Shown in pieces: positions 7,709-15,919 of a DNA stretch of 29,679 nucleotides. The notes under the pieces are model-generated. The model did not search any database and had not been told where the DNA came from. It saw only the letters and a list, made by a program, of their open reading frames with translations. The stretch is from a virus. The number at the start of each line of letters is the position of its first letter. Within the stretch, counting starts at the first letter, position 1. Location: the IMG/VR virus record IMGVR_UViG_3300010392_000080, positions 1-29,679 of that record; one strand, 5' to 3'. A program made the translations under genes and the position numbers.

Positions 7709-9905
7709 TGGACCGCATGATCTGACAGTCGAAGAACTGGAAGAATTGGACCGGATGAAGAAGGAAGAAGTGCGCGTCAAGCAGGTTATCGCTGGCATAG
7801 CGCACCGCCTCGAAAATGAAGCCGAGCAGGTTGTGGCGAAGAAGTCGGACGTTGAGCTGGGCTGGTACGGCGATACGCGCCAGTATTATGGCCGCTACGA
7901 CGCCGACACCGAGAAGAAGCTAAAGGACGGCAATAAGTCGCGTCTGTTTGTGCATCTGACCCGCCCAAAAACCGACACTTGGATTGCGCGGATCTTCGAC
8001 TTGATGTTCCCGACCGACGAGAAGAATTGGGGCATAAAACCGACGCCTGTACCAGAAATGCAGGCCAGTCTGGACGTGGAGCCGCGGCTGAAAGAAGGCC
8101 AGGCGCCCACAGAGGCACAAGCCGCCATGATAGAGAAGGCCCGCGCCAGCCGCGACTATATGGAGGAAGCTACCGCGAGATCCGATTCCATGTCGCGTGA
8201 AATGGAAGATCAACTGGTTGAGGCACGCTATGCCGCCGAATGCCGGGACGCGATCGAGTTCATGTGCAAGCTGGGCACCGGTATCATGAAAGGCCCGATC
8301 GACGGCGGCAAGACCCGTCGCCGCTGGGTCAAGCTCTATGATGAGAATACGCGGCAGGAATACTTCGACCTCAAGGCGGTTGCTGATGCCCGCCCGGTGT
8401 TCACCTGCACGGATCCTTGGAACTTCTTTCCAGACCCGAACGCAACCCGTATCGAGGACGCCGAGTTTACCTTTGAGCGCCACCTTTGGACGAAGAAGAA
8501 AATGCGCAAGATGGCCTATGCGCTTGGCTTCGACAAAGATGCGGTGCGCGCGCTGCTGGAAGAGGGGCCACAAGGCAAGATCCCTGATTACATCAGCCAG
8601 ATCCGCGCGATCGCCCGCCAGAACGAAGCCTCTATCGAGAACCGCTTTGTGGTCTGGGAATACCGAGGGCCAATTGAGCAAAACGAGCTGAAAGATCTGT
8701 TCTATGGCTTTGATCAGGCCGATGATTGGCGCGCTATTGAAGGCGAGGTTGACCCGCTGACGGACGTTGATGTGGTGGTTTATGTCTGCCAGGGCCACGT
8801 CCTGAAATTCGGTATCCACCACCTCGATAGTGGCGAGCCTATCTATAGCATTGTCAACTTCGCCAAGGATGTTTCCAGCATGTGGGGTTGGGGCGTTCCT
8901 GCCTTGATGCGCGACAGCCAGTCAGCCGTAAACGCTGCGTGGCGCATGATGCTGGACAATGGCGGGCTATCTGCCGGGCCGCAGGTTCTGGTCAACCAGA
9001 AGGCTGTATCGCCTGCAGACGGGGTTTGGGAGCTGACAGCCCGCAAGGTCTGGAAGATCAATGACAATGCGCCAAACGGTATCACGCCGTTTCAGGTTGT
9101 CTCAATCGACAGCAACCAGTCCGAGCTGGCCAACATCATCACCTTTGGCAAGCAGTTCATTGACGAAGAGGTCAGCCTGCCGGGCCCAATGCAGGGCGAG
9201 CAAGGCGGGCAGGTGGCCAACACGGTTCACGGTCTGGCCATGCTGATGAACAGCTCCAACGTGATCTTCCGCCGCGTGATCAAGAACCTTGATGATGATC
9301 TGACCGTGCCGTGCCTGCGTCGCCTGTACGACTGGAACACGCAGTTCAACGACAAGCTGGACATTAAAGGCGACATGCAGGTTGACGCCCGCGGATCCTC
9401 CGTTCTGCTAGTGCGCGAACTGCAGTCTCAAAACCTCATGGTGTTGCTGCAGCTGGCCGCACAGGATCCAGAGCTTGCGGGCCGCATCAAGAAGGACGAA
9501 GGGCTACGGAAGGTTGTTCAATCCATGATGCTTTCGTCGGACGACCTGATCCGCGACGACGAAGAATACAAGGAATGGATGGAACAGCAGATGGCGTCGC
9601 AGCAGGGCACAGCACAAACTGGCCCATCACCGGAAGAAGTGAAGCTGCAGACGATCCAGATGGAGCTGGATAGCCGCAAGGAAATTGCCCTGATCAACCG
9701 CGAAACCGAGCTGATGAAGCTGGCGGAACAGAAGGGCATGAAGATTGAGGAACTGCGCACCAAGCTTGGAATTGCCCAGATGGCGCAGGAAGGCGACGAA
9801 CGCAAGATGGCTGCCGAGGCAGGCTTCAAGATGAAGCTGGCCCGAGAAGAGGCGGCACAGCGCGCGGTTGAGGTGCCCGGCACCAGCTTTGGCGGCGCGA
9901 TCTAG
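7689..9905 (+). CDS. Portal protein
   Basis: 738 aa from ATG 7689. The portal dodecamer forms the DNA entry channel at one capsid vertex. The N-terminal region (VELGWYGDTRQYYGRYD, SRLFVHLTRPKTDTWIARI) and the core (FTCTDPWNFFPDPNATRIED, ALMRDSQSAVNAAWRMMLDN) are typical of large podoviral portals. Residues about 650-735 are a long charged helix with 11-residue periodicity, matching a C-terminal barrel or crown helix. AGGGG at 7684-7688 abuts the ATG, so GTG 7695, six bases beyond it, may be the true start. Overlap with the terminase nuclease frame, followed by scaffold and capsid genes, fits the standard head module. Confidence 0.88.
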   Translation: MPVQVIDGPHDLTVEELEELDRMKKEEVRVKQVIAGIAHRLENEAEQVVAKKSDVELGWYGDTRQYYGRYDADTEKKLKDGNKSRLFVHLTRPKTDTWIARIFDLMFPTDEKNWGIKPTPVPEMQASLDVEPRLKEGQAPTEAQAAMIEKARASRDYMEEATARSDSMSREMEDQLVEARYAAECRDAIEFMCKLGTGIMKGPIDGGKTRRRWVKLYDENTRQEYFDLKAVADARPVFTCTDPWNFFPDPNATRIEDAEFTFERHLWTKKKMRKMAYALGFDKDAVRALLEEGPQGKIPDYISQIRAIARQNEASIENRFVVWEYRGPIEQNELKDLFYGFDQADDWRAIEGEVDPLTDVDVVVYVCQGHVLKFGIHHLDSGEPIYSIVNFAKDVSSMWGWGVPALMRDSQSAVNAAWRMMLDNGGLSAGPQVLVNQKAVSPADGVWELTARKVWKINDNAPNGITPFQVVSIDSNQSELANIITFGKQFIDEEVSLPGPMQGEQGGQVANTVHGLAMLMNSSNVIFRRVIKNLDDDLTVPCLRRLYDWNTQFNDKLDIKGDMQVDARGSSVLLVRELQSQNLMVLLQLAAQDPELAGRIKKDEGLRKVVQSMMLSSDDLIRDDEEYKEWMEQQMASQQGTAQTGPSPEEVKLQTIQMELDSRKEIALINRETELMKLAEQKGMKIEELRTKLGIAQMAQEGDERKMAAEAGFKMKLAREEAAQRAVEVPGTSFGGAI

Positions 9906-9914
9906 CCCGACACT

Positions 9915-10133
9915 ATGAAAATCAATGTCCACGGAATGGACTGGCAGGCGATCCAGAAATGGATCCTCGCCAGGCGCAAGCTGCTGCTTGAGCAGCTGCA
10001 GGATCCCAACACCACACACGACCAGACACAAGTTCTGCGGGGGCGTCTCGCAGAGCTTCAAGCGCTTGAGGATGCACCCAAGAGCGCTGATGAGCCCGCC
10101 GAGGAAATGCAAACCGAATCCTACGGCATTTAA
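9915..10133 (+). CDS. Small helical hypothetical protein, 72 aa
   Basis: Starts nine bases after the portal stop, without a strong ribosome binding site. The sequence (MKINVHGMDWQAIQKWILAR, then LLLEQLQDPNTTHDQTQVL) is a short alpha-helical pair with an acidic C-terminal tail. Small proteins of this kind are often found between portal and scaffold genes, but I recognise no defined family. It lacks a membrane segment and is probably cytoplasmic or a minor head-assembly factor. Confidence 0.65.
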   Translation: MKINVHGMDWQAIQKWILARRKLLLEQLQDPNTTHDQTQVLRGRLAELQALEDAPKSADEPAEEMQTESYGI

Positions 10134-10175
10134 CCACGAAACCGCCCACCCGGGCCGTTGAGGAATTAAGCCAAC

Positions 10176-11150
10176 ATGACTGACAAAAAGACCGATCACG
10201 ACGAATTTGAAGCAGCATTCAACGCAGCATCTGGCGAAGGTTCAGGCACACAAGAACCAGCAAAAGAACCAGAGCCGACGCCGCCAGCGGATACTGCGGC
10301 AGATCAAGAAGAACCCGCCGCAGACGATGCCGCGGGCGAAGGTGAAGGCGGGCAAGAAGACGCCGCGCCGCAAGGCGACGAAGACGAGAATAAGGCGGAT
10401 CCGTGGGCAGATGCCCCTGAGCCGCTGCGGGCCGAGTTTGAGGCCCTGCAAACCAAATACCGGGACGTTGACCACCGATACCGCTCTGACACGGGCCGTA
10501 TCAGTGCATTGAACCGGAAATATGCAGAAACCCAGCGCGAAAACGAAGAGTTGAAGCGCCAACTGGCCGCACACGGTAACGGTGCCGCCACCAACAAAAA
10601 CGGCACTGCCCAGGGTGACGACGCCGAGGACGATTTCGAAAGCCTCCGCGCAGACTACCCGGAAGTGGTGGGGCCGATTGAAAAGAAACTGAAAGCCTCT
10701 GAGGCAAGGGCCGATGTGCTTGAACAGCGTTTGGCCTCGATGGACCAAGAGAAGCACCAGTCCTACATCATCAGCCAGCAAAACTACTTGTCCGATGCGC
10801 ACCCTGATTGGCAGCAGATTGGGGGATCCGACGAGTTCCACGCATGGGTTGGTGATCAGCCGCGCATGATCCAAGACGCGCTCGCTCGCAACAGCGAACA
10901 CATTGTCGATGGTGAAGAAGCGGCGGCAGTGATTGCGCTTTTCAAGCAGTCCCTCAATGCCGATCAGGGCAACGGCGGGCAACCAGACCCGCAACCCAAT
11001 CCAGAAGAAAAACCGACGACCAGTAAACGTGACCTGCAACGCAAGTCTGCGTCTGCGCCGACCTCTCGCACCTCCACAGGTGGCGGGGATGGGCCAGCCG
11101 ACGACTTCGAGTCAGCGTTCAAGTTCTACGCTCGTCAAGACGAGAAGTGA
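10176..11150 (+). CDS. Capsid scaffolding protein
   Basis: 324 aa. Residues 1-80 are highly acidic and low in complexity (Glu, Asp, Ala, Pro, Gly). A coiled coil follows at about residues 88-135 (KYRDVDHRYRSDTGRISAL, NRKYAETQRENEELKRQLA) and another helical stretch near 165-200 (KKLKASEARADVLEQRLAS). After a Pro/Gly/Thr-rich linker the C-terminus ends in DDFESAFKFYARQDEK, a short helix like those that dock scaffolds to coat protein. This acidic, helical, disordered composition and its place directly before the capsid gene fit a scaffolding protein that guides procapsid assembly and then leaves. A GAGGA ribosome binding site precedes ATG 10176. Confidence 0.85.
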   Translation: MTDKKTDHDEFEAAFNAASGEGSGTQEPAKEPEPTPPADTAADQEEPAADDAAGEGEGGQEDAAPQGDEDENKADPWADAPEPLRAEFEALQTKYRDVDHRYRSDTGRISALNRKYAETQRENEELKRQLAAHGNGAATNKNGTAQGDDAEDDFESLRADYPEVVGPIEKKLKASEARADVLEQRLASMDQEKHQSYIISQQNYLSDAHPDWQQIGGSDEFHAWVGDQPRMIQDALARNSEHIVDGEEAAAVIALFKQSLNADQGNGGQPDPQPNPEEKPTTSKRDLQRKSASAPTSRTSTGGGDGPADDFESAFKFYARQDEK

Positions 11151-11158
11151 GATAGGTA

Positions 11159-12154
11159 ATGCCTAACACGACTACCTACGGCGACATTAACCAGCGTACC
11201 GCTGGCTGGGCCGCAAACGAAATGCTCAAGCACGCCGAGCCTGAGCTGGTCCTGGCAAAATTCGGCCAAACCAAGCCGATGCCCAAAAACAAGGCGGAAA
11301 AGGTCAAGTTCCGCCGCCCTGTGCCGTTCGGTGCAGCAACCACGCCTCTTGTTGAGGGTGTGACCCCTAACGCCCAGAAGATGGCGTATGAGGACGTGGA
11401 AGTTACCCTGAACCAGTATGGTGTCCCTATCGAGATCTCCGACAAGGTTGCAGACCTTGCGGAAGATCCCGTGCTTAAGGACGCATCCATGCTGGCTGGT
11501 GAGCAAGCCGCCCTTACGGTGGAAATGATCACCTATGGCGCAATCAAGGCCGGCACCAACGTCTTCTATGCAAACGGCACGGCCCGGAACCAAGTGAACA
11601 CGGCGATCAGCCTGGACAAGCAGCGTGCGGTAACGCGCGGCCTGCGTGCCCAGAAAGCGGCGTTCATCACCAATGTTCTGAGCGGTTCCACGAACTATTC
11701 CACCAAGCCGGTGGAACAGGCATATGTGGCCGTTGCGCACACCAACCTTGAAAGCGACATTCGCAACCTTGCGGGCTTCATTTCCACGGCAGAGTATGGC
11801 AGCCGCCAAATTCTCTGCGCTCAGGAAATCGGTTCCGTCGAGAATGTGCGATATGTGCTTTCTTCCGAGCTGGATGCGTGGCCTGATGCGGGCGGTGCCT
11901 TCAACGGCATGCTGACCACCAGCGGCGCCCAAGCCGACGTTTACCCGGTTATCTTCATTGGCCGGGATGCATATGGCCTTGTGCCACTCAAGGGCATGAA
12001 CGCCATCACTCCGATGGTAATCAACCCTGGCCAGCCTTCCAAGTCTGACCCTCTGGGCCAGTGCGGTTACGTGTCTTGGAAGACCTACTTTGCAGCTGTC
12101 ATCCTGAACCAAAACTGGATGGCCCGCCTCGAAGTGGCCGCTACCGGCCTCTAA
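11159..12154 (+). CDS. Major capsid protein, N4-gp56 type (HK97 fold)
   Basis: 331 aa. The opening (TTTYGDINQRTAGWAANEML) and the segments VEGVTPNAQKMAYEDVEVTL and QYGVPIEISDKVADLAED are characteristic of N4-gp56-family capsid proteins. The P-loop and E-loop regions of an HK97 fold can be followed by order. DPLGQCGYVSWKTYFAAVIL near the C-terminus corresponds to the last strands of the fold. No separate protease or long delta domain precedes it; a separate scaffold gene lies upstream. Its stop codon is in the loop of an 8 bp hairpin (12142-12162), and a strong terminator follows 28 bases later, a common arrangement for highly expressed capsid genes. Confidence 0.92.
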   Translation: MPNTTTYGDINQRTAGWAANEMLKHAEPELVLAKFGQTKPMPKNKAEKVKFRRPVPFGAATTPLVEGVTPNAQKMAYEDVEVTLNQYGVPIEISDKVADLAEDPVLKDASMLAGEQAALTVEMITYGAIKAGTNVFYANGTARNQVNTAISLDKQRAVTRGLRAQKAAFITNVLSGSTNYSTKPVEQAYVAVAHTNLESDIRNLAGFISTAEYGSRQILCAQEIGSVENVRYVLSSELDAWPDAGGAFNGMLTTSGAQADVYPVIFIGRDAYGLVPLKGMNAITPMVINPGQPSKSDPLGQCGYVSWKTYFAAVILNQNWMARLEVAATGL

Positions 12155-12162
12155 GGCCGGTA
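12142..12162 (+). other. Hairpin enclosing the capsid stop codon
   Basis: TACCGGCC at 12142-12149 pairs perfectly with GGCCGGTA at 12155-12162, leaving the loop TCTAA that contains the TAA stop of the major capsid gene. It has no T run of its own and lies about 20 bases before the intrinsic terminator. It could stabilise the capsid mRNA 3' end or affect termination of translation; this is inference. Confidence 0.6.
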
Positions 12163-12182
12163 ATTCGTTCTGAGTACCCGTG

Positions 12183-12210
12183 AAAGGGGGGCTTCTTGCC
12201 CCCCTTTTTT
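12183..12210 (+). terminator. Rho-independent terminator after the capsid gene
   Basis: AAAGGGGGGC at 12183-12192 pairs with GCCCCCCTTT at 12198-12207 around a TTCTT loop and runs straight into six T at 12205-12210. The stem can be extended by the flanking GTG/CAC bases. It separates the capsid gene from the gp49-like gene and probably limits readthrough into the lower-expressed connector and tail genes. Confidence 0.9.
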
Positions 12211-12237
12211 CTTTTCACGCTCGTTGAAAGCGAAGCC

Positions 12238-12546
12238 ATGAAAGACGAAACAGCCATTGAGGCGGAAATCAATGCCAAGGGCCTGAATGCACCACGTTTG
12301 ACCACGGCACAGATTGACGACTGTATCGTGTCGCAACAGTTCCATGTTTTCCCTGGCACGACCCTGACCGTTTGCGCCCTCACGCTCAAGAACGGTTATC
12401 AAGTCGTAGGCGAGAGCGCCTGCGCATCACCCCAAAATTTTGACGCCGAAATCGGACGCAAGATTGCCTTTGAAAATGCACGCCAGAAGATCTGGGCACT
12501 TGAGGGCTACCACCTGCGTTCTGAACTTTCAAAACAAGCAAAGTGA
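12238..12546 (+). CDS. Phage Gp49-like family protein, 102 aa
   Basis: Starts at ATG 12238, since the upstream in-frame extension would run through the terminator. CIVSQQFHVFPGTTLTVCAL (about residues 28-47), then KNGYQVVGESACASPQNFD and AFENARQKIWALEGYHLRSE, match the small Gp49-like phage protein family. In other phages this family occurs among head and tail genes and has no known reaction. The Cys residues at 28 and 46 are not part of an obvious metal site. It lies 7 bases upstream of the next gene. Identity of the family is fairly firm from motif order; its role is unknown. Confidence 0.78.
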   Translation: MKDETAIEAEINAKGLNAPRLTTAQIDDCIVSQQFHVFPGTTLTVCALTLKNGYQVVGESACASPQNFDAEIGRKIAFENARQKIWALEGYHLRSELSKQAK

Positions 12547-12553
12547 GACTGAT

Positions 12554-13132
12554 ATGCAGACTGTGAAAGTTGCACTGAACGAAGCCAACCGCGACCAGCT
12601 TTTCTATTATGCTGCGACCGTCCTTGGTCTTGATGTGAAGCACAATACGGGCGAAACCAAGCTTCTGGCCAAAATCACCGAGGCGAACCCGGACCTGAAA
12701 GAGATCGAGGTGCCGGACGAAACCCCGGCAGCTGATAATGAGGCAACAGTGAATGAGCCCGCGGCCAGTGAGGCAGCCCCAGCGCCAATTGTGGCCGCAG
12801 CTGCTGCACCAGTGGTGGCGCCGGTTGTTACCCAAGCACCTGACCCAACACCAGCACCCGCACCGGCAGCCCGGGGCGACCCGATGAATGCGATGGTTGA
12901 AATCCTGATCGAACGCACAGAAGGCCGCGACGGTGAGCGCCCGGTCTTTGTTTCGGTCAACGGTGTCGGCCAGCTGATCCCGCGCGGCGAGCCAGTGAAG
13001 GTCAAGATGAAGTACGTGAAGGTACTGGAAAACGCTGTAGCTGAGCGCTTCTCGCAGGACGAAAAGGGCGACATGAAAGGCTACAAAGCGATGCAGTATC
13101 CGTTCCGCATCATCAGCGGTCCTGCCGCTTAA
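12554..13132 (+). CDS. Hypothetical protein with Pro/Ala linker and conserved C-terminal domain
   Basis: 192 aa from ATG 12554, just after the Gp49-like gene. Residues 1-50 form a small helical unit (ANRDQLFYYAATVLGLDVKH, then TKLLAKITEANPDLKEIEV) reminiscent of HeH/LEM-like modules. Residues about 55-112 are a disordered Ala/Pro/Val linker. The C-terminal domain (VFVSVNGVGQLIPRGEPVKV, then YVKVLENAVAERF) resembles a conserved domain seen in many podoviruses next to capsid genes, with an NGV...PRGEPV...VLENA pattern. A capsid-binding or head-completion role is plausible from neighbourhood but not shown. Confidence 0.72.
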   Translation: MQTVKVALNEANRDQLFYYAATVLGLDVKHNTGETKLLAKITEANPDLKEIEVPDETPAADNEATVNEPAASEAAPAPIVAAAAAPVVAPVVTQAPDPTPAPAPAARGDPMNAMVEILIERTEGRDGERPVFVSVNGVGQLIPRGEPVKVKMKYVKVLENAVAERFSQDEKGDMKGYKAMQYPFRIISGPAA

Positions 13133-13160
13133 TCCATCCTTTCCCCAAGAGGTAGCATAA

Positions 13161-13844
13161 ATGGCAAATTTCCTTGAGCTGTGCCAGAGCGTGGCGCGCG
13201 AGAGCGGCACTGTAACTGGTGGGCAGCCAACGGCGGTAGTTGGGCAAACCGGACGGCTTTTGAAGATCGTTCGGTTCACGGCGCAGGCATGGCGCAAGAT
13301 CCAGCTTATGCGAACAGACTGGCGCTGGATGCGCCGGGAGTTCGCAAAGGACACGATCGTCAACACCGAAGCCTATACTGCTGCCTCTTGGGGAATAAAG
13401 GATCTGGGGAGCTGGCTTGATACCAGCCCCCTTTTCTGCACCAAGGCGGGCGAGTCTGCGCAAACACAGACGCAGCTGATCTATGTGCCTTGGAATGAGT
13501 TTCGAGCCACCACGCGCCGGTCATACGCCGAAGCGGGCAGGCCATCCTATTGGAGTGTTCGTCCAGGCGACAACGCGCTGATGCTGGCACCAAAGCCGGA
13601 TGGCGTTTACAGCCTTGAGGGCGAGTATCATAAATCGGTTCAGACCCTGAGCCTTGATACTGACACCCCGGAATTTCACACCGACCATCACGATATTATC
13701 GTTTGGCGCGCGCTGCTGCTGCTGAATGAACATGATGAGGCGGGGGAAGCAGCTGCGACAGCAAGCAGGGAATATGGCGAGCTTCTTTCAGCGCTGATGG
13801 ACCGCGAGCTGGACAGCCCTAGTTTTGGTGGGCCCCTCGCATGA
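13161..13844 (+). CDS. Head-tail adaptor-like protein, 227 aa
   Basis: The pattern LELCQSVARESGTVTGGQPT, then GRLLKIVRFTAQAWRKIQLM and TDWRWMRREF is common in a podoviral protein family encoded between capsid and tail hub genes. It is thought to be a connector or adaptor joining portal and tail. The rest is mixed alpha/beta with PSYWSVRPGDNALMLAPKP and a C-terminal helical region (DIIVWRALLLLNEHDEAGE). An AAGAGG ribosome binding site precedes ATG 13161. Its stop overlaps the tail hub start by four bases (ATGA at 13841). Adaptor is my best call, based on family resemblance and position. Confidence 0.75.
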   Translation: MANFLELCQSVARESGTVTGGQPTAVVGQTGRLLKIVRFTAQAWRKIQLMRTDWRWMRREFAKDTIVNTEAYTAASWGIKDLGSWLDTSPLFCTKAGESAQTQTQLIYVPWNEFRATTRRSYAEAGRPSYWSVRPGDNALMLAPKPDGVYSLEGEYHKSVQTLSLDTDTPEFHTDHHDIIVWRALLLLNEHDEAGEAAATASREYGELLSALMDRELDSPSFGGPLA

Positions 13845-15919
13845 GCCAGCATGACAGAACATATGGACTGCGCGGTGGCATGGATCTTGTCACGCCGCCT
13901 ATTGAGCGCAAGGGCGGCAATGCTATCGGCGGCTTCAACTATGAGCCGCGCCCGGAAGGCTACCGCCTTATTTCTGGCTTTGAGCGCTGGGATGGCAGAG
14001 GTTTGCCCAGCGAGGCAGTTTACCACGTAATGCAATTCAGCGGCGGGACGGGGGCTTTTGCTTCTGGCGATACCGTTACCGGCGCCGTATCGGGCGCGAC
14101 GTGCGAGCTGCTGCAGGATCCTGTTGTCCTGTCGGGCACCTATGGCACCGCAGATGCGGTAGGCTATATCGTGGTGAGCGCGCTTGACGGCACCTTCACT
14201 GACGGCGAACAGCTTGAGGTCGCAGGATCCCCGCGGGCAACCCTTGATGGCGACCCGGTGCAGGACGGCGCCACAAACGACGCTGATCACAGGTCTTTTA
14301 AAGCAGCTGCGATTGAGCTGCAGCGGTCCAAGGTGGACAAGGTGCCGGGGTCCGGACCTGTTCGCGGCGTGTGGGATTATGGCGGGTCAACCTATGCTTT
14401 TCGTGACAATGCTGGCGCTACGGCCTGCGTTATGCACCGCAGCACCGCTTCTGGCTGGCAGAGCGTGCCGCTGGGCTTTGAGGTTGCTTTTACGGCAGGT
14501 TCAGGCGCCATTGCAGAAGGTGACGTGCTGACGGGAGCCACAAGCGCTGCGACGGCCACAGTAAAGCGCGTGATTGTGCAGTCTGGTGACTGGACCACAA
14601 ACGACGCAGCCGGGCGGCTGATCTTCACCAGCGTTACCGGTGCGTTTGCTGATGGCGAGAACCTGCAGGTGGATGCTGTTACGAAAGCGGTTGCATCTGG
14701 CGCAAGCGCCGCGATCACGCTGCAGCCTGGCGGGCGCTATGAGTTCATCAACGAAAACTTCTATGCGGGCACAGAGACGCGGCGCATGTACGGTTGCGAC
14801 GGCGTGAACCATGCCTTTGAATTTGACGGCGAGGTCTTTGCCCAGATCCACACTGGAACGCCGGTGGATGCCCCCATCCATATTGCAGAGCATAGCAGCT
14901 ACCTTATGCTTGGTTTCCGGGGCGGGTCTGTGCAGTTCTCGTCGCTTGGCAGGCCCCTTGAGTGGCAAGTGATAACGGGAGCTGGCGAGCTGGGCATGGG
15001 CGACGATGTGACCGGCTTTGTTTCTGGTTATGCCGGGGCGTTGATCATCTTTGCGCGCAACAAGATTGGGGCTCTGTATGGCAAGGTTCTGGGCGGCGAC
15101 AATTCCGACGCTGACCTGCAGATCGTGCGAAAGAAAGTGGGTGCCTATGAATGGTCCGTGCAGGACGTTGGGCAGCCGGTATTCTACGACAATGCAGGCG
15201 CCCGTGACCTGACAAGCACCCAGACCTACGGGAATTTCAGCCCTTCGGTTATCAGCAGGAAAATTAAGCCCTATCTGGACAAGAAGCGCCAATCGAACGC
15301 CAAGGTAACTGCGTCCTTTGTGGTGACAGAACAAAGCCAGTATTGGCTGTTCTTTGACGATCAGACCGGGCTGGTGTTCAGTTTTGCTGGCAGGTATGTG
15401 GAAGCAATGCCCGTCAGGTATGACCGGGTTGTACGTTGCGCCTGTTCCGTGGAAGACGACCAAGGCGACGAGGTTATCTATATGGGCTCGGATGACGGTT
15501 ATGTTTACCGGGTCAATAGCGGCAGCAGCTATGACGGCCAGCCGCTTGAGTTCCTGCTGCGGCTTCCCTTCAATAACCTTGGCTATCCGTCCATGGACAA
15601 GCGCTACCATCAGGTGGCGCTAGAAATGAATACCGGGGCCAGCGCTCAAATCGCAGTGTCTGCAGACTTCTCCTATGGCAGCCCAACGCTTCACTCAGTC
15701 ACGCGGGAAGAGTTTGACGTGTATGGCGGCGGCGGCTTCTGGGATGAGGTCTATTGGGACAACTTCTATTGGTCCCAGGTTGAAGGCACAGCAGAAGCCT
15801 ATATCGACGGATACGGCAGCAATATCTCTGTAGCGATCGGCGGCAGCGTCACGATCGAAGCCCCCCACACATTGCATGGCATCACCTATTATTTCAGCCC
15901 GAGGAAAAAGAAGCGATGA
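13841..15919 (+). CDS. Tail hub / tail accessory protein with an internal domain duplication
   Basis: 692 aa. Length, beta-rich composition and place between adaptor and fibre genes fit the large podoviral tail hub (P22 gp10-like or tubular protein B-like). Two about 65-residue blocks, near residues 66-131 and 217-282, share the pattern G-AF/I-A-GD-(V)-TGA-SGAT ... GTF/GAFADGE-LQV. This small domain recurs in phage tail proteins. The body has propeller-type strands (IHIAEHSSYLMLGFRGGSVQ, AGALIIFARNKIGALYG, VIYMGSDDGYVYRVN). The C-terminus is aromatic (GGGFWDEVYWDNFYW) and ends in a basic RKKKR. It overlaps both neighbours by ATGA, showing tight coupling. Confidence 0.78.
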   Translation: MSQHDRTYGLRGGMDLVTPPIERKGGNAIGGFNYEPRPEGYRLISGFERWDGRGLPSEAVYHVMQFSGGTGAFASGDTVTGAVSGATCELLQDPVVLSGTYGTADAVGYIVVSALDGTFTDGEQLEVAGSPRATLDGDPVQDGATNDADHRSFKAAAIELQRSKVDKVPGSGPVRGVWDYGGSTYAFRDNAGATACVMHRSTASGWQSVPLGFEVAFTAGSGAIAEGDVLTGATSAATATVKRVIVQSGDWTTNDAAGRLIFTSVTGAFADGENLQVDAVTKAVASGASAAITLQPGGRYEFINENFYAGTETRRMYGCDGVNHAFEFDGEVFAQIHTGTPVDAPIHIAEHSSYLMLGFRGGSVQFSSLGRPLEWQVITGAGELGMGDDVTGFVSGYAGALIIFARNKIGALYGKVLGGDNSDADLQIVRKKVGAYEWSVQDVGQPVFYDNAGARDLTSTQTYGNFSPSVISRKIKPYLDKKRQSNAKVTASFVVTEQSQYWLFFDDQTGLVFSFAGRYVEAMPVRYDRVVRCACSVEDDQGDEVIYMGSDDGYVYRVNSGSSYDGQPLEFLLRLPFNNLGYPSMDKRYHQVALEMNTGASAQIAVSADFSYGSPTLHSVTREEFDVYGGGGFWDEVYWDNFYWSQVEGTAEAYIDGYGSNISVAIGGSVTIEAPHTLHGITYYFSPRKKKR

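Noticed and set aside
10207-10512. Very basic 101-codon frame within the scaffold gene
   Set aside because: Lys/Arg-rich product is the frame-shifted image of acidic Glu/Ala codons.
11135-12112. Minus-strand open frame of 325 codons opposite the capsid gene
   Set aside because: It mirrors the codon structure of the capsid gene; its product has no recognisable motif and the + strand gene is certain.
14501-15610. Minus-strand open frame of 369 codons opposite the tail hub
   Set aside because: Shadow of a GC-rich + strand gene, rich in His, Arg and Cys, with no ribosome binding site or motif.
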